Assembly (NCBI GenBank): GCA_947090765.1
Contig: OX352322.1
Span: 2,003,501 to 2,067,500, forward strand
DNA: 64,000 bases
Source: Pseudomonas sp. MM223
GTDB taxonomy: Bacteria > Pseudomonadota > Gammaproteobacteria > Pseudomonadales > Pseudomonadaceae
Direction: 5' to 3'
In this document: positions 45,889-53,826 of the stretch, one piece after another
How positions within the stretch are numbered: position 1 is the first letter of the stretch
How the letters are laid out: each line of letters opens with the position of its first letter
The notes under the pieces: generated by a model
Seen by the model: the letters and a program-made list of their open reading frames with translations, nothing else
The model's database searches: none
Told to the model about the DNA's origin: nothing
Program-made: the position numbers and the translations under genes

Positions 45889-46571
45889 CCTATGATTGCA
45901 TTCATCGGCGTGCGGATTTCATGGCTGATGGTGGCCAGGAAGGTGCTTTTTGCACGGTTGGCATCGTCGGCCTGCTGCTTGGCCTGACGCAACTCCAGGA
46001 CCAACTGGCGACGCTCGCTGATGTTGATCCAGCCGCCGATGATGCCTTGCACCTCGCCTAGCGAGTCGCGGTACGGCAGTATCCAGTGATAGATGGTCAT
46101 TTCGCGGCCCTTGATCCGCAGTGGCCGATCCATGATCAACGGTGAGCCGGCGGCCATCACCTTCAGGTAGTCAGCCTGGATCTGCCGGGTCTGCTCGCTG
46201 TCGGCAAACAGGCTGCCGTCCAGCTGTTTGCCGATGACTTCGTCGGAGCGGGCCTGCACGGCTTCCAGATAGCTGTAGTTGCAGCTTTGCAGGCAGCCTT
46301 CGCGGTCACGCACGTACATGGGGTGGGGCGTGCCGTTGAGCAGGGCGCGCATGAACGCCAGTTGGTCGTTCAATGCACGCTCGGCGCGTTGGCGCTGGCG
46401 GATCTGCAGGCGCAGGCGGGCGTTCCAGAGCAAGGCCAACAGCAGGAGCGCGACCATGCCCAGCACCACCTGCAGCGCAAGCCGGCTGTAGCCTTTGCCG
46501 TTGCCATCATCGTGCTGCCCGAAGCCACGCCAACGGTTGTTGATGACCCCCAGCTCGCAAGGTAAACCTTT
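45889..46571 (-). pseudogene. BvgS/RocS-like hybrid kinase, part 2 of 3 (TM-PAS-HisKA start)
   Basis: Middle part of the broken kinase. In frame from the element 2 junction: [20 protein letters not shown], the TM helix [20 protein letters not shown], a PAS domain ([20 protein letters not shown] to [20 protein letters not shown]) and the H-box [20 protein letters not shown] with the phospho-accepting His. Right after the G the sequence runs into element 1 ([16 protein letters not shown], stop at 45837). An ATG near 46469 could start a short membrane protein with PAS and H-box but no ATPase. Confidence 0.9.
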
Positions 46572-46580
46572 TCTAATAAA
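46566..46580. other. Left att/terminal repeat of element 2
   Basis: Core ACCTTT plus TTTTCTAATAAA. The flanks joined at the core contain AAGGT-AA-ACCTT (46560-46570 side), a dyad expected of a serine integrase attB. The outward AAGGTA also appears inverted at the right end (TACCTT), so the exact boundary could be read as a 24-bp imperfect terminal inverted repeat instead. Confidence 0.65.
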
Positions 46581-46820
46581 AGAAGGTCGCCAACGGTGCG
46601 GGGACTTGTACCCGTGCCGGTGGGACCGGATCGCTTAGGAAAAGCGGCGACGTGTAGTCATTGGTGATGAGAAATTCTTTTAAAATCATATACTTGTACC
46701 AATATGTGTGGCCTTTAAATATCATGTTGATGGCTACTAGCTACCATTTGACATCGTTAGCTTGTATATTTCACTTGACATGCCGAATGGGTCGGCGTGG
46801 GGTAGGTAGGGAATAACCTT

Positions 46821-47111
46821 ATGAAACAGAACGTTATGGCATTGGTAGTGGCTTTAGGGATGATTGGTTTGGCTGGATGTGCTGAACTGCAGCAGATCAC
46901 AGGCACCCCACAAGCAGCACCGCAAGCCGTACAACAGGAAAACGTGGCTGTGAACACGACCAGTCAGGCCCAAGCAGTTCCCCAGCAGCAAGCACAAGAA
47001 AGCTCTTTCCTGAGCGATATGATCAAGACCGCCAAAGATACTTTGGGTAGTGAAGCGAAAAGTGCCGTGCAGAGCACAATTCGTAGTGCCGGTAGCTCGA
47101 TCCGCAACTGA
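46821..47111 (+). CDS. Small lipoprotein (element 2 cargo)
   Basis: 96 aa. MKQNVMALVVALGMIGLAGC with lipobox LAGC (Cys20), then a Gln/Ala-rich low-complexity stretch (TPQAAPQAVQQENVAVNTTS) and an amphipathic C-terminus (SSFLSDMIKTAKDTLGSEAK). The residue after Cys is Ala, so it should go to the outer membrane under the +2 rule. First of four genes on the + strand; function unknown. Confidence 0.7.
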   Translation: MKQNVMALVVALGMIGLAGCAELQQITGTPQAAPQAVQQENVAVNTTSQAQAVPQQQAQESSFLSDMIKTAKDTLGSEAKSAVQSTIRSAGSSIRN

Positions 47112-47167
47112 TAACCTCCATGCCGCTCGAAGGATTCCCTTGTGGGCGGCTTTGTCTGAGATAAACA

Positions 47168-47707
47168 ATGAATCTGAAATATGCGGTGGGATTGGCATGC
47201 CTACTGAGTATCGGTGCAGCCGTTGCGGCTCCATTGACGTTTGAAGAGAAGGAATTACCGGCAGACCGGACCAGCATGGAGTATGGGCCTCAGATTAACC
47301 ACTTTTCTGAGAAGGTTTTGGGGCACAAGTGGGTGTCCGACAAGGGCTATGGATTTGTGTTCTATGAAAAAGAGAATCTTCATAGGCATGACCAATACGC
47401 AGAACGCTACATTAAGGACGGATATTTCTTCGAGATACACAAATATCTCTACCGGCAAAAAATTAAAGAATATGGGAGTGGCCTGTTTGCTAGGCAGAGC
47501 ACTCGCGTAGGATTTATTGAATTTACTGATACTGGAGATCAGCGGCTCTATTTCCGGTTGATTGACGATAATACCTTGGAATACGTTGTTGCGGCCAATA
47601 CGAGATCCACTCAGTCTCGGCTGATTTTGAAACGAGTGGAGGAGTTTCCTGAGAATCCCAACCCTGTGCGACTTAAAAGTGCAAAGGAACGCGGTACAAT
47701 TTACTGA
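47168..47707 (+). CDS. Exported protein, tandem paralogue A (unknown function)
   Basis: 179 aa with a signal peptide MNLKYAVGLACLLSIGAAVA (cut after AVA). Mature domain starts APLTFEEKELPADRTSMEYG and ends VRLKSAKERGTIY. Same length and about half identical to its neighbour at 47723 (shared APLT, GHKWVSD, RVGFIEFTD, YFRLIDD, EFPENPNPV), so the pair is a tandem duplication. No family recognised. The pair lies between a lipoprotein and a membrane protein gene, which suggests a cell-envelope role. Confidence 0.65.
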   Translation: MNLKYAVGLACLLSIGAAVAAPLTFEEKELPADRTSMEYGPQINHFSEKVLGHKWVSDKGYGFVFYEKENLHRHDQYAERYIKDGYFFEIHKYLYRQKIKEYGSGLFARQSTRVGFIEFTDTGDQRLYFRLIDDNTLEYVVAANTRSTQSRLILKRVEEFPENPNPVRLKSAKERGTIY

Positions 47708-47722
47708 CATAAGGATGAGTGT

Positions 47723-48262
47723 ATGAAGTTCAAGCATACGCTGGGCTTGGTACTGGCTTTGGGGATTGGTTCGGCGGTTGCTGCACCATTGACGTATGAG
47801 TTGAAAGACCTACCAGATGACCGTAGCAGTATGGAGTACGGTGCTCAGATAAATGCCTTTACCTCAAAAGTTCTAGGGCACAAGTGGGTGTCTGATACTG
47901 GCATGGGATTTGAGTTTCACGAATCGGTTAACCCCTTCCGTAATCAGCCCAATACGCCACGATTTTACACCGATGCGTATATGTTCTCAATTCATAGGTT
48001 CATGTGGCGAAGCAAGCAGATGAACTATGGTGATTCGCTTGTTGCGAGAGAGAGCCGCCGTGTTGGGTTTATTGAATTTACTGACGGAAATCCCGTGCAC
48101 CTGAATTTTCGTCTGATTGACGATAAGACATTGGAGTATGTCGTTTATGAGGATGCAGACAAAACGAAATACCAATTCATCCTTAAGCGGGTCGATGAGT
48201 TCCCTGAGAACCCAAAACCAGTACATCTAAAGAGTGCCAGCGAAAGCGGCGTGATTTATTGA
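47723..48262 (+). CDS. Exported protein, tandem paralogue B (unknown function)
   Basis: 179 aa. Signal peptide MKFKHTLGLVLALGIGSAVA then APLTYELKDLPDDRSSMEYG; conserved with the preceding gene at GHKWVSDTGMGFEFHE, SRRVGFIEFTDGNPVHLNFR and EFPENPKPVHLKSASESGVI. It starts 16 bp after its paralogue with AAGGATGAG before the ATG, so the two are co-translated. Diverged enough that both copies are probably kept for different tasks. Confidence 0.65.
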   Translation: MKFKHTLGLVLALGIGSAVAAPLTYELKDLPDDRSSMEYGAQINAFTSKVLGHKWVSDTGMGFEFHESVNPFRNQPNTPRFYTDAYMFSIHRFMWRSKQMNYGDSLVARESRRVGFIEFTDGNPVHLNFRLIDDKTLEYVVYEDADKTKYQFILKRVDEFPENPKPVHLKSASESGVIY

Positions 48263-48271
48263 GGATGAGCT

Positions 48272-48925
48272 ATGAGTAAAAGAAAATATTTCGATTGTAT
48301 AAGGGCAGTTGTCCGAGATAAGACCACTACGTCTCACACCAGCGGCTCTGTAACGGCAACTGGTAGTGGAAAAAATGTTTCGGTCAGTAACAACATTAGG
48401 ACGAACATCAAGCAAGATGTTTTGCTTGAGTTTCCTGATGGGGAAATTGTTAAAACGGTGCTGATTAACGAAAGTATTGACGCTCCGATAGGTCATGCGA
48501 TATCTATCGCATTCGTTAAGGGAGAACCTATTGCGTATCAGGTGAATCGTAATGGGGAAATTCATGCTCTTGGATATGCCAGACAACAAAGCACCCTGAC
48601 TGGGCAGGAATTTATGCTGCTGATTGCACCAGTTGCAGGGACATTGTTTGGTATTAGTTCTACCTTTGTGCCTGATAAATACTATGAAAATGGGGAGATG
48701 AAAGAGCACCACGCCGGTCAGTTTGTGGCAGGGCTTGGATTAGCAGCTACGGCATTGAGCATGTGGGTGATGAAAAGTTGGATTCCATATTTCTTTGGCA
48801 CGGCTGTAGCTGGTGTTGCCACTGCGATCTCTGCAATGATTCACTATGCACGAGAGAATCAGGGCCGCAAGCGGCTGCTGAATGATGTGAAAAGGGAATT
48901 TGATGCTATGGATGTTAATGCGTGA
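48272..48925 (+). CDS. Membrane protein, unknown (element 2 cargo)
   Basis: 217 aa. A soluble N-terminal domain (TTSHTSGSVTATGSGKNVSV, then DVLLEFPDGEIVKTVLINES) is followed by three hydrophobic helices (FMLLIAPVAGTLFGISSTF; GQFVAGLGLAATALSMWVM; PYFFGTAVAGVATAISAMI) and a basic tail. No signal peptide. GAGGA precedes the ATG. Last gene of the four-gene run, followed by a terminator. No family recognised. Confidence 0.6.
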   Translation: MSKRKYFDCIRAVVRDKTTTSHTSGSVTATGSGKNVSVSNNIRTNIKQDVLLEFPDGEIVKTVLINESIDAPIGHAISIAFVKGEPIAYQVNRNGEIHALGYARQQSTLTGQEFMLLIAPVAGTLFGISSTFVPDKYYENGEMKEHHAGQFVAGLGLAATALSMWVMKSWIPYFFGTAVAGVATAISAMIHYARENQGRKRLLNDVKREFDAMDVNA

Positions 48926-48927
48926 TG

Positions 48928-48956
48928 AAAAAAGACCACCACTCGGTGGTTTTTTC
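48928..48956 (+). terminator. Terminator of the 46821-48925 operon
   Basis: ACCACC-ACTC-GGTGGT followed by TTTTT (48935-48955), with an A-run before it. Confidence 0.85.
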
Positions 48957-49182
48957 TCATTAGGAAAACTAGTTTAGAGATATCTGTATAATTCATATTT
49001 CGAGGCAATTCCGAAGAACGGCTTTGATGTATATATCCTCTCTCGCTGTTTATGTTTAGGTTGTTTGGTGGAGGCTCATAATAAAGTATCACGCAACAAG
49101 ATGAATGAAAGTGGAAGCATTAATGCCCATATGTTTACGAGAGAAAATATTCGGCTTCATATTCTTAAGAGCGGAACGAAGG

Positions 49183-49299
49183 TTAGCCGTGTTGTTCCAT
49201 GTACCAATAGAGGAAGCTGACGACAAGGGCCATTACTATTGATAAGGAAAGCAGGGTTTCAAATAGGGTTGAACCTTTTTGTTTTCTCTTGATTGTCAT
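49183..49299 (-). CDS. Mini-prepilin-like peptide, 38 aa
   Basis: Short ORF MTIKRKQKGSTLFETLLSLS and IVMALVVSFLYWYMEQHG. Basic leader ending Gly9, then S-T-L-F-E: Glu at +5 and a hydrophobic helix, the prepilin peptidase pattern, with no globular domain. It may be a pseudo-minor pilin remnant or a small membrane peptide; no SD is visible. Notable because element 1 also carries a prepilin. Confidence 0.4.
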   Translation of the reverse strand: MTIKRKQKGSTLFETLLSLSIVMALVVSFLYWYMEQHG

Positions 49300-49531
49300 G
49301 TAAATATCTATTGTTCTTGTTTTTATTATTACATAAAAGATAAAATATAAAAGAGTGCTTGCGAAAAAAATGACAGCATTAGGTTTGGGGATATAACCTT
49401 GAACCTATGGCTGTTTGATTTGAAGGGTGGTGGGGTGTTTATACTTTGTGAGAGTATAATGTGTATCCGCGAAGCGAAAAAATAGCTTCGAGGATATAAG
49501 TATGTAACGTGGGGCGTTACATTGTTTGAGT

Positions 49532-49912
49532 TTAGTGAGGTCGCATTTCTTCGATAATGCGTTTTTTGTATTCGTCTGCATCATCTTCAATTTTTCGTTT
49601 TGCATCGCCCCATAAGTCTTTGTATGTGTGTCTATGCCTTGGCACAATAAGCATTACAATATCGTCTAGATTCTGCTGTTTTACCTTGTTATTCGATCTT
49701 CCAAACTCTTTTACCAATACATCATTAGAGATGGATTTATAGCCAGAAAATGCCGCAATGAGTTTTTTGGCGAGGCTTGATGTTAGCCTTAAGTTAGGGT
49801 ATTCCTCAATTTCTATTATTTTTAGGAAGTTGACTAAAAATCTTTGACGCTCTCGTCGTTTGAAACCACCAACCATGCCGCCTATCTTTCCCGCTACTTC
49901 TGCTTTTTTCAT
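49532..49912 (-). CDS. Small basic protein, unknown (element 2)
   Basis: 126 aa, MKKAEVAGKIGGMVGGFKRR, Lys/Arg-rich throughout (RHRHTYKDLWGDAKRKIEDD; EYKKRIIEEMRPH). Perfect AGGAG before the ATG. Upstream, CCTATGCT / AGCATAGG inverted arms include the AGG of the SD, so translation may be masked by a hairpin or the dyad may be an operator. Possibly a nucleic-acid-binding regulator; no domain recognised. Confidence 0.6.
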   Translation of the reverse strand: MKKAEVAGKIGGMVGGFKRRERQRFLVNFLKIIEIEEYPNLRLTSSLAKKLIAAFSGYKSISNDVLVKEFGRSNNKVKQQNLDDIVMLIVPRHRHTYKDLWGDAKRKIEDDADEYKKRIIEEMRPH

Positions 49913-49919
49913 ATATTCT

Positions 49920-49950
49920 CCTATGCTGTTTTAAATACAAATAGCATAGG
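49920..49950 (-). promoter_or_regulatory. Inverted repeat masking the SD of the 49532 gene
   Basis: CCTATGCT (49920-49927) and AGCATAGG (49943-49950), 15-nt spacer, overlapping the AGGAG of the downstream gene on the minus strand. Confidence 0.5.
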
Positions 49951-50710
49951 TTTAAAATAAGTCAATGCTTCAGGGATATATCTTCGAAGTATTACGCTAG
50001 CTTTTGGCGAGCCGCCAATCGGAGGCAGGGTTTTGAAATTTTCAATTTTTTACGTGACCTATCCCCCACGTTCAATCCTGAAATTAAAATTGGAGAGATT
50101 TTTGAAAGTATGGTTTGATTTTTTAGTCGGGGTTAATTGCAAATATCAACTAAGTAAAATGCGATAGAGTTGCACCCTAAATTCAAATAAGGTTGAACGA
50201 TAAAAATATTTTCGTTTTGCTATTGACAACGTTTTTTGCCGTAATTAAGCCATAAAGTGATGGTCGGAAAAATCGAGTTATAAGTAATTTTATATAAAGT
50301 TGTAAAAAATTTTCAAGATTTTTTTTGAAAATAGCATTTTAATGCTTGCGGGTCGATGGGGTTGGTTTTTATCGAAAATGACCTGCTTTGGGTTTATGAC
50401 AAAAATACAGGTTTTTGGAAGATTGAAGTGGGCTGCTGTGGTGGGTTGTCCTATGGGATTTGATATGTATGTATACATACATATAGCTTCGGGGATATAT
50501 CTCCAAACCTATGTAGGCTATTCGGCAGTGTCGTGCGAAATTAAGGCGTTAGGGCGTGTCTTTAACTTTGGGCGAGGATTTGTATCGCTCAAGCGAGAAC
50601 GGCCCCGTTTGACCCGTTTCCGTGAGTGATACGGCTATTGAGGTGTCGGTGGGTATGTACGTGGGTGTATATAGGGAGGAATGGGAGGAAAGGAGGGAAG
50701 GGAGGAAGAA
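49951..50710. other. AT-rich non-coding region of element 2 with repeated motif and purine tract
   Basis: No convincing gene; a 95-aa frame at 50342 has no SD and odd composition. It holds two of four scattered copies of a motif like GCTTCGGGGATATATCTCC (49968, 50482; weaker at 49383 and 49484), and at about 50676-50713 a strand of almost pure purine (GGGAGGAATGGGAGGAAAGG and more) just before the oriV. Confidence 0.5.
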
Positions 50711-50762
50711 GAAACACCCTCACCGGGTGCTATTATCTGATATAGGCTTTTGTCTCACCACT
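50711..50762 (-). other. oriV candidate (ColE2-like) of element 2
   Basis: Minus strand after rep2: GAGACAAAAGCCTATATCAG, ATAATAGCACCC, GGTGAGGGTGTTTC. Closely like the ColE2 origin as I remember it (AGACCAGATAAGCC, TTATCAGATAACAGCGCCC), and like the element 1 site at 44498. Lies right at the rep2 stop, the ColE2 position. Confidence 0.7.
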
Positions 50763-50768
50763 ATAATG

Positions 50769-51352
50769 CTAACTTCGATTTTGTAGTCTGTACCAAGTTG
50801 CTCTACTAATTCCCAGTACATCCCAAGGTCTGCCATTTGCAGTAGTTGTTGCAGGTCTTCCACCTTTCTTACCTCTGAAAGACTGCATTTCGCTTGTATG
50901 GGTTCTGGCGACATAATCGTCAAAGGTGCCTCTGGTAAAGTTTCGATGCGTCCACTTCGCTACGCTCTTGGCTGTGTGTTTTACTTCGGAAATATCCAAG
51001 GGTGTGGAGAAATTGACGTTGTAGCCTATGGCTCTGTCAAGACAAGCATTGAGCCATTGGTTGTAGTCGGGCCACCCTTGGCGGATGGCTTTGTATGCCC
51101 ACGCTCTTAACTCATCGAAAAGCATACAGTTACGACCAAGACCATAGTCCTCTACGGGCTTCTCTTTGGCCTTTTCAGGGGTGAGATCGATGTAGTCGGC
51201 AAGATCGTCCAGCGTGTATGGGGTGGATTCCCATTCTTGGACGATCCAATGTGAGTTGATCGGGTTCTTGCAGATCAGGCCGGAGTAGCCTCTGTCTGCT
51301 CCCAGAAGGTTACGCAATGCTGCTTCGATGGCTGCAGCGTAGCGTAAAGGGG
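50769..51352 (-). pseudogene. rep: ColE2-type rep of element 2, 3' part
   Basis: C-terminal two thirds of the Rep: after the IS66 junction it reads LRYAAAIEAALRNLLGADRG, then a PriCT-like region (LGRNCMLFDELRAWAYKAIR) and the HTH-like tail GRPWDVLGISRATWYRLQNR, the same motif family as in rep1. Joined to the 5' part through the TSD it gives KTAPLRYAAAI, a perfect ColE2-type sequence, and about 295 aa. An ATG in the IS end (51365) could start a cut-off protein. Confidence 0.85.
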
Positions 51353-51392
51353 GTAACCGCTCCATAAACCCCGTCCTGGCGGACGGGTTTTT

Positions 51393-52907
51393 TCAGGAAG
51401 CAGAGGCAGAAGCTGGCGAGCTGTTCCACGGCAGCAGCGCTTCGTAATCCTCGACGCTACTGGCAGTCGGCAGGCGTTCAAGGATGTGGCGCAACCAGGC
51501 GTAAGGCTCTTGCCCGTTGGCTTTGGCAGTTTCGATCAGGCTGTAGATCTGCGCGCTGGCGGTAGCGCCTTTCGGCGTGTCGCTGAACAGCCAGTTCTTG
51601 CGGCCGATGACGAAGGGACGGATGGCGTTCTCGGCGCGGTTGTTGTCGATCGGTAGATGCCCGCCTTCGATGTAGCGCACCAGCCTGCTCCAGTTTCTGG
51701 CCAAGTAGTTTACCGCCTTGCCCAGGGCCGTCTGCCCAGCGACCTGCGGCTGGGTTTTGTCCAGCCAGGCCTTGAGTTGGTCGATCAGGGGCTGGCTGCG
51801 TTGCTGGCGGACGTCGAGGCGTTCGCTATGGTCAGCGTCCTTCAGGTCACGCTCGATGCCGTAGAGCTTGTTGATCAGGCTCAGCGCCACGTCGGCACGC
51901 CCAGTCTTGCCCTTGGGCTGCACCTTTTGGGCTTCGACGAACTTGCGTCGCGCATGCGCCCAGCAGCCCAGGCGTTCGATGCCGTCGCGTGCAGCCACGG
52001 CGTTGTAGCCGGCGTAGTCGTCGGTCATCAGGTAGCCGCGGTAGCCATCGAGCAGGCGTAGCGGCACCTCCTGCGCGCGGCTGGCTGTGTAGTCGAAAAG
52101 GATCACCGGCTTGTCCGGCGGCCCACCGCTTTGCACCCACATCCAGGATTGTGCCGAGGGGTCGCGCCCCGGTTCATGCAGCACCTGCAAGCGCGTTTCG
52201 TCGCAGTGCAGCACGGGGTAGTCCAGCAGCTTGTCGCGCATCAGGTTGAGCAGCGGTTGCAGTTGCTCGCCACTTTGGATCACCCAACGCGCCAGGGTCT
52301 GCCGTGGGATGTCGACGCCGTGGCGGCTGAGCATCTTTTCGAAGCGGTACAGCGGAATGCCGTCGGCGTACTTGGTGGTCAGCAGCATCGCCAGCACGCT
52401 GGGGCTGGCCAGGCTCTTCTCGATCAGTTGTGCCGGTTTATCGGCGGTGACCGGCGCGGTTTCACAGGCCTTGCAGGCATAGGTCTTGCGGATGTGGCGG
52501 ATGACCCGCACCTGCATCGGGATGATCTCCAGCTGCTCGCTGGTCTCCTCGCCGATCACCTGCTTGCAGGAACCGCAGGCGCAGGTGCGCTCGTGCTCGG
52601 GCAGCTCATGGATGACCTCCATACGCGGCAGGTTGGCCGGCAGCGGCTTGCGTTTGCCACGGCGCTTGACCGGCGCAACGACTTCTTTGGCTTCGGCTTC
52701 GGCTTCGCTTGGCGCAGCGGCCGCTTCGATCAGCTCTTCGACCTCGTTGAACATGGCCAACTGCGGCGAGTCGGCGTCTTCAGGGCTGCGCTCGGACTTG
52801 GGCGAGAACAGCTTGTGGCGCAGCAAGGCGTTCTCTTCCTGCAACTGCAGAATCAGAGCCTTGAGCAGGACGGGATCGTCGGGAAGGTTGTCGGCGCCAA
52901 ATTTCAT
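51393..52907 (-). CDS. tnpC: IS66-family transposase TnpC
   Basis: 504 aa. N-terminal leucine-zipper-like region ([20 protein letters not shown]), a zinc-finger-like Cys cluster ([31 protein letters not shown] [11 protein letters not shown]), the transposase_IS66 DDE core ([64 protein letters not shown]) and the C-terminal [18 protein letters not shown]. Complete. Confidence 0.95.
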   Translation of the reverse strand: MKFGADNLPDDPVLLKALILQLQEENALLRHKLFSPKSERSPEDADSPQLAMFNEVEELIEAAAAPSEAEAEAKEVVAPVKRRGKRKPLPANLPRMEVIHELPEHERTCACGSCKQVIGEETSEQLEIIPMQVRVIRHIRKTYACKACETAPVTADKPAQLIEKSLASPSVLAMLLTTKYADGIPLYRFEKMLSRHGVDIPRQTLARWVIQSGEQLQPLLNLMRDKLLDYPVLHCDETRLQVLHEPGRDPSAQSWMWVQSGGPPDKPVILFDYTASRAQEVPLRLLDGYRGYLMTDDYAGYNAVAARDGIERLGCWAHARRKFVEAQKVQPKGKTGRADVALSLINKLYGIERDLKDADHSERLDVRQQRSQPLIDQLKAWLDKTQPQVAGQTALGKAVNYLARNWSRLVRYIEGGHLPIDNNRAENAIRPFVIGRKNWLFSDTPKGATASAQIYSLIETAKANGQEPYAWLRHILERLPTASSVEDYEALLPWNSSPASASAS

Positions 52908-52926
52908 GGCGCCGGATTATACCGGC

Positions 52927-53286
52927 TCAGGCCACGTAACGCGGCGTCAGAACCTGATGCGGACGGTTACGCCACAGGTCGATACCGTCGAGCAGCCAGT
53001 TCAGTTCGTCGACCGTCAGTTCGATGGCTTCGTCACCGGCATCGGGTTTGGTCTTGAAACGCTCGGCTTCCAGTCGCTTGAGCCACAGGCAGAAGCCATT
53101 GCGCTCCCAGTAGAGAATCTTGACCTGGCTGCGCGTGCGATTGAGGAACACGAACAGCACCGGGTTGAACACCTCCACCTTGATGTCCAGCTCGACCAGC
53201 GCGGCCAGTCCATTGATGGATTTGCGGAAGTCGACGGGCTTTGGGTAGAGATAGACCTTCTGCACTTTGGCGTCGGGACGCATCAT
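52927..53286 (-). CDS. tnpB: IS66 Orf2-like protein TnpB
   Basis: 119 aa, MMRPDAKVQKVYLYPKPVDF, FRKSINGLAALVELDIKVEV, VLFVFLNRTRSQVKILYWER and NGFCLWLKRLEAERF: the IS66 ORF34 family. Accessory protein needed for transposition in IS66 relatives. Ends 19 bp before tnpC. The second Met (53283) may be the true start. Confidence 0.92.
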   Translation of the reverse strand: MMRPDAKVQKVYLYPKPVDFRKSINGLAALVELDIKVEVFNPVLFVFLNRTRSQVKILYWERNGFCLWLKRLEAERFKTKPDAGDEAIELTVDELNWLLDGIDLWRNRPHQVLTPRYVA

Positions 53287-53369
53287 GACGGAACTCCACG
53301 GGAAAATAGGGAGCCCAGCATCCGGGATACGGAGAGGTCAGTTGAATATGGGGTCTATGGAGCGCATAC

Positions 53370-53681
53370 TAAAGGGGCTGTTTTAGCGTCGATTGCGGTT
53401 CGGATAGGGGTTTGTAGCAGGTAGAGCAAATGGGCGTGCCCATTGGCTGGATTTCGAGCGATTAGGTTAGGTGCTGGTGCTCCAACGTCATCCCAATGCA
53501 TTCCGGCGTTGGATCTGTCGAGGTCGAAAACCATCCAGTATCTATGGGTTGGCCCGTTTGGTTGGACCAGTCGAGCAAGTTTTGCTTTTTCTTTTTTATT
53601 GATTTTTAGGCCACTGACTAAATCGTCTGTGTGATAAGGTCTATTTGGTAAGTAGTCCTCAAATATTTTTACGCATCCCAT
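53370..53681 (-). pseudogene. rep: ColE2-type rep of element 2, 5' part
   Basis: First 104 codons of Rep: MGCVKIFEDYLPNRPYHTDD, RLVQPNGPTHRYWMVFDLDR with acidic DLD, APAPNLIARNPANGHAHLLY and LQTPIRTAIDAKTAPL, then broken by IS66. AGAGGA precedes the ATG. Homologous to the N-terminus of rep1 but closer to classical ColE2 Rep (RYWMVFDLDR, NGHAHLLY). Confidence 0.88.
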
Positions 53682-53733
53682 CGTTATCCTCTTCTAATAT
53701 TAAATTTAGAAAAAGAAAACCTTGAGAAGGGAC

Positions 53734-53826
53734 TTGACAATATTTTATTTGGTGATTAAATGGAGGTGTAAGTTTATAAAGTATTGTTGTATTCATTGCC
53801 ACCTTCCCCAAGGTGGTTTTCTTTTT
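53734..53826 (+). ncRNA. Candidate antisense RNA against the rep2 leader
   Basis: On the + strand, opposite to rep2: -35 TTGACA (53734-53739), 16 bp, -10 TTAAAT (53756-53761), and about 35 bp further a strong terminator CCACCTT-CCCC-AAGGTGG plus TTTTCTTTTT (53799-53826). The RNA would be about 55-60 nt and complementary to the rep2 leader, matching the position of ColE2 RNAI. Promoter and terminator are seen; function is inference. Confidence 0.5.

Larger units (their letters stand above)
38417..45893. mobile_element. Element 1: ColE2-type mobilizable plasmid integrated by a serine recombinase
   Basis: About 7.5 kb, clearly AT-richer than the flanks, bounded by CCTAT repeats. Order from the left end: large serine recombinase (starting 69 bp inside), hairpin array, oriT-like fold, MOBV-like relaxase, IS5-family insertion, ColE2-type rep with leader, oriV, then prepilin and an unknown gene on the other strand. 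Everything a small mobilizable plasmid needs is present plus an integrase, so it should be able to exist as a circle. Inserted in the H-box codons of the bvgS-like gene. The recombinase end lies toward the 3' end of the kinase gene. Confidence 0.85.
51353..53369. mobile_element. IS66-family insertion sequence inside rep2
   Basis: 2017 bp. Ends GTAACCGCTCCATAAACCCC (51353) and, inverted, GTATGCGCTCCATAGACCCC (53369). 8-bp direct target repeats TAAAGGGG at 51345-51352 and 53370-53377. Carries tnpB and tnpC but no tnpA. GC-rich, unlike element 2. Confidence 0.92.

Noticed and set aside
48958..49182. Possible gene after the cargo operon
   Set aside because: Only short broken frames; nothing supported.
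49405..49647. 80-aa minus-strand frame
   Set aside because: Overlaps the better-supported 49532-49912 gene, which has a perfect SD; no start signal of its own.
50342..50629. 95-aa frame in the AT-rich part of element 2
   Set aside because: No SD, odd composition, overlaps the repeated motif; no support as a gene.
51353..53369. CGCTCCAT / ATGGAGCG at the IS66 ends taken as target duplication
   Set aside because: They are inverted, hence part of the terminal inverted repeats; the true direct repeat is TAAAGGGG just outside.
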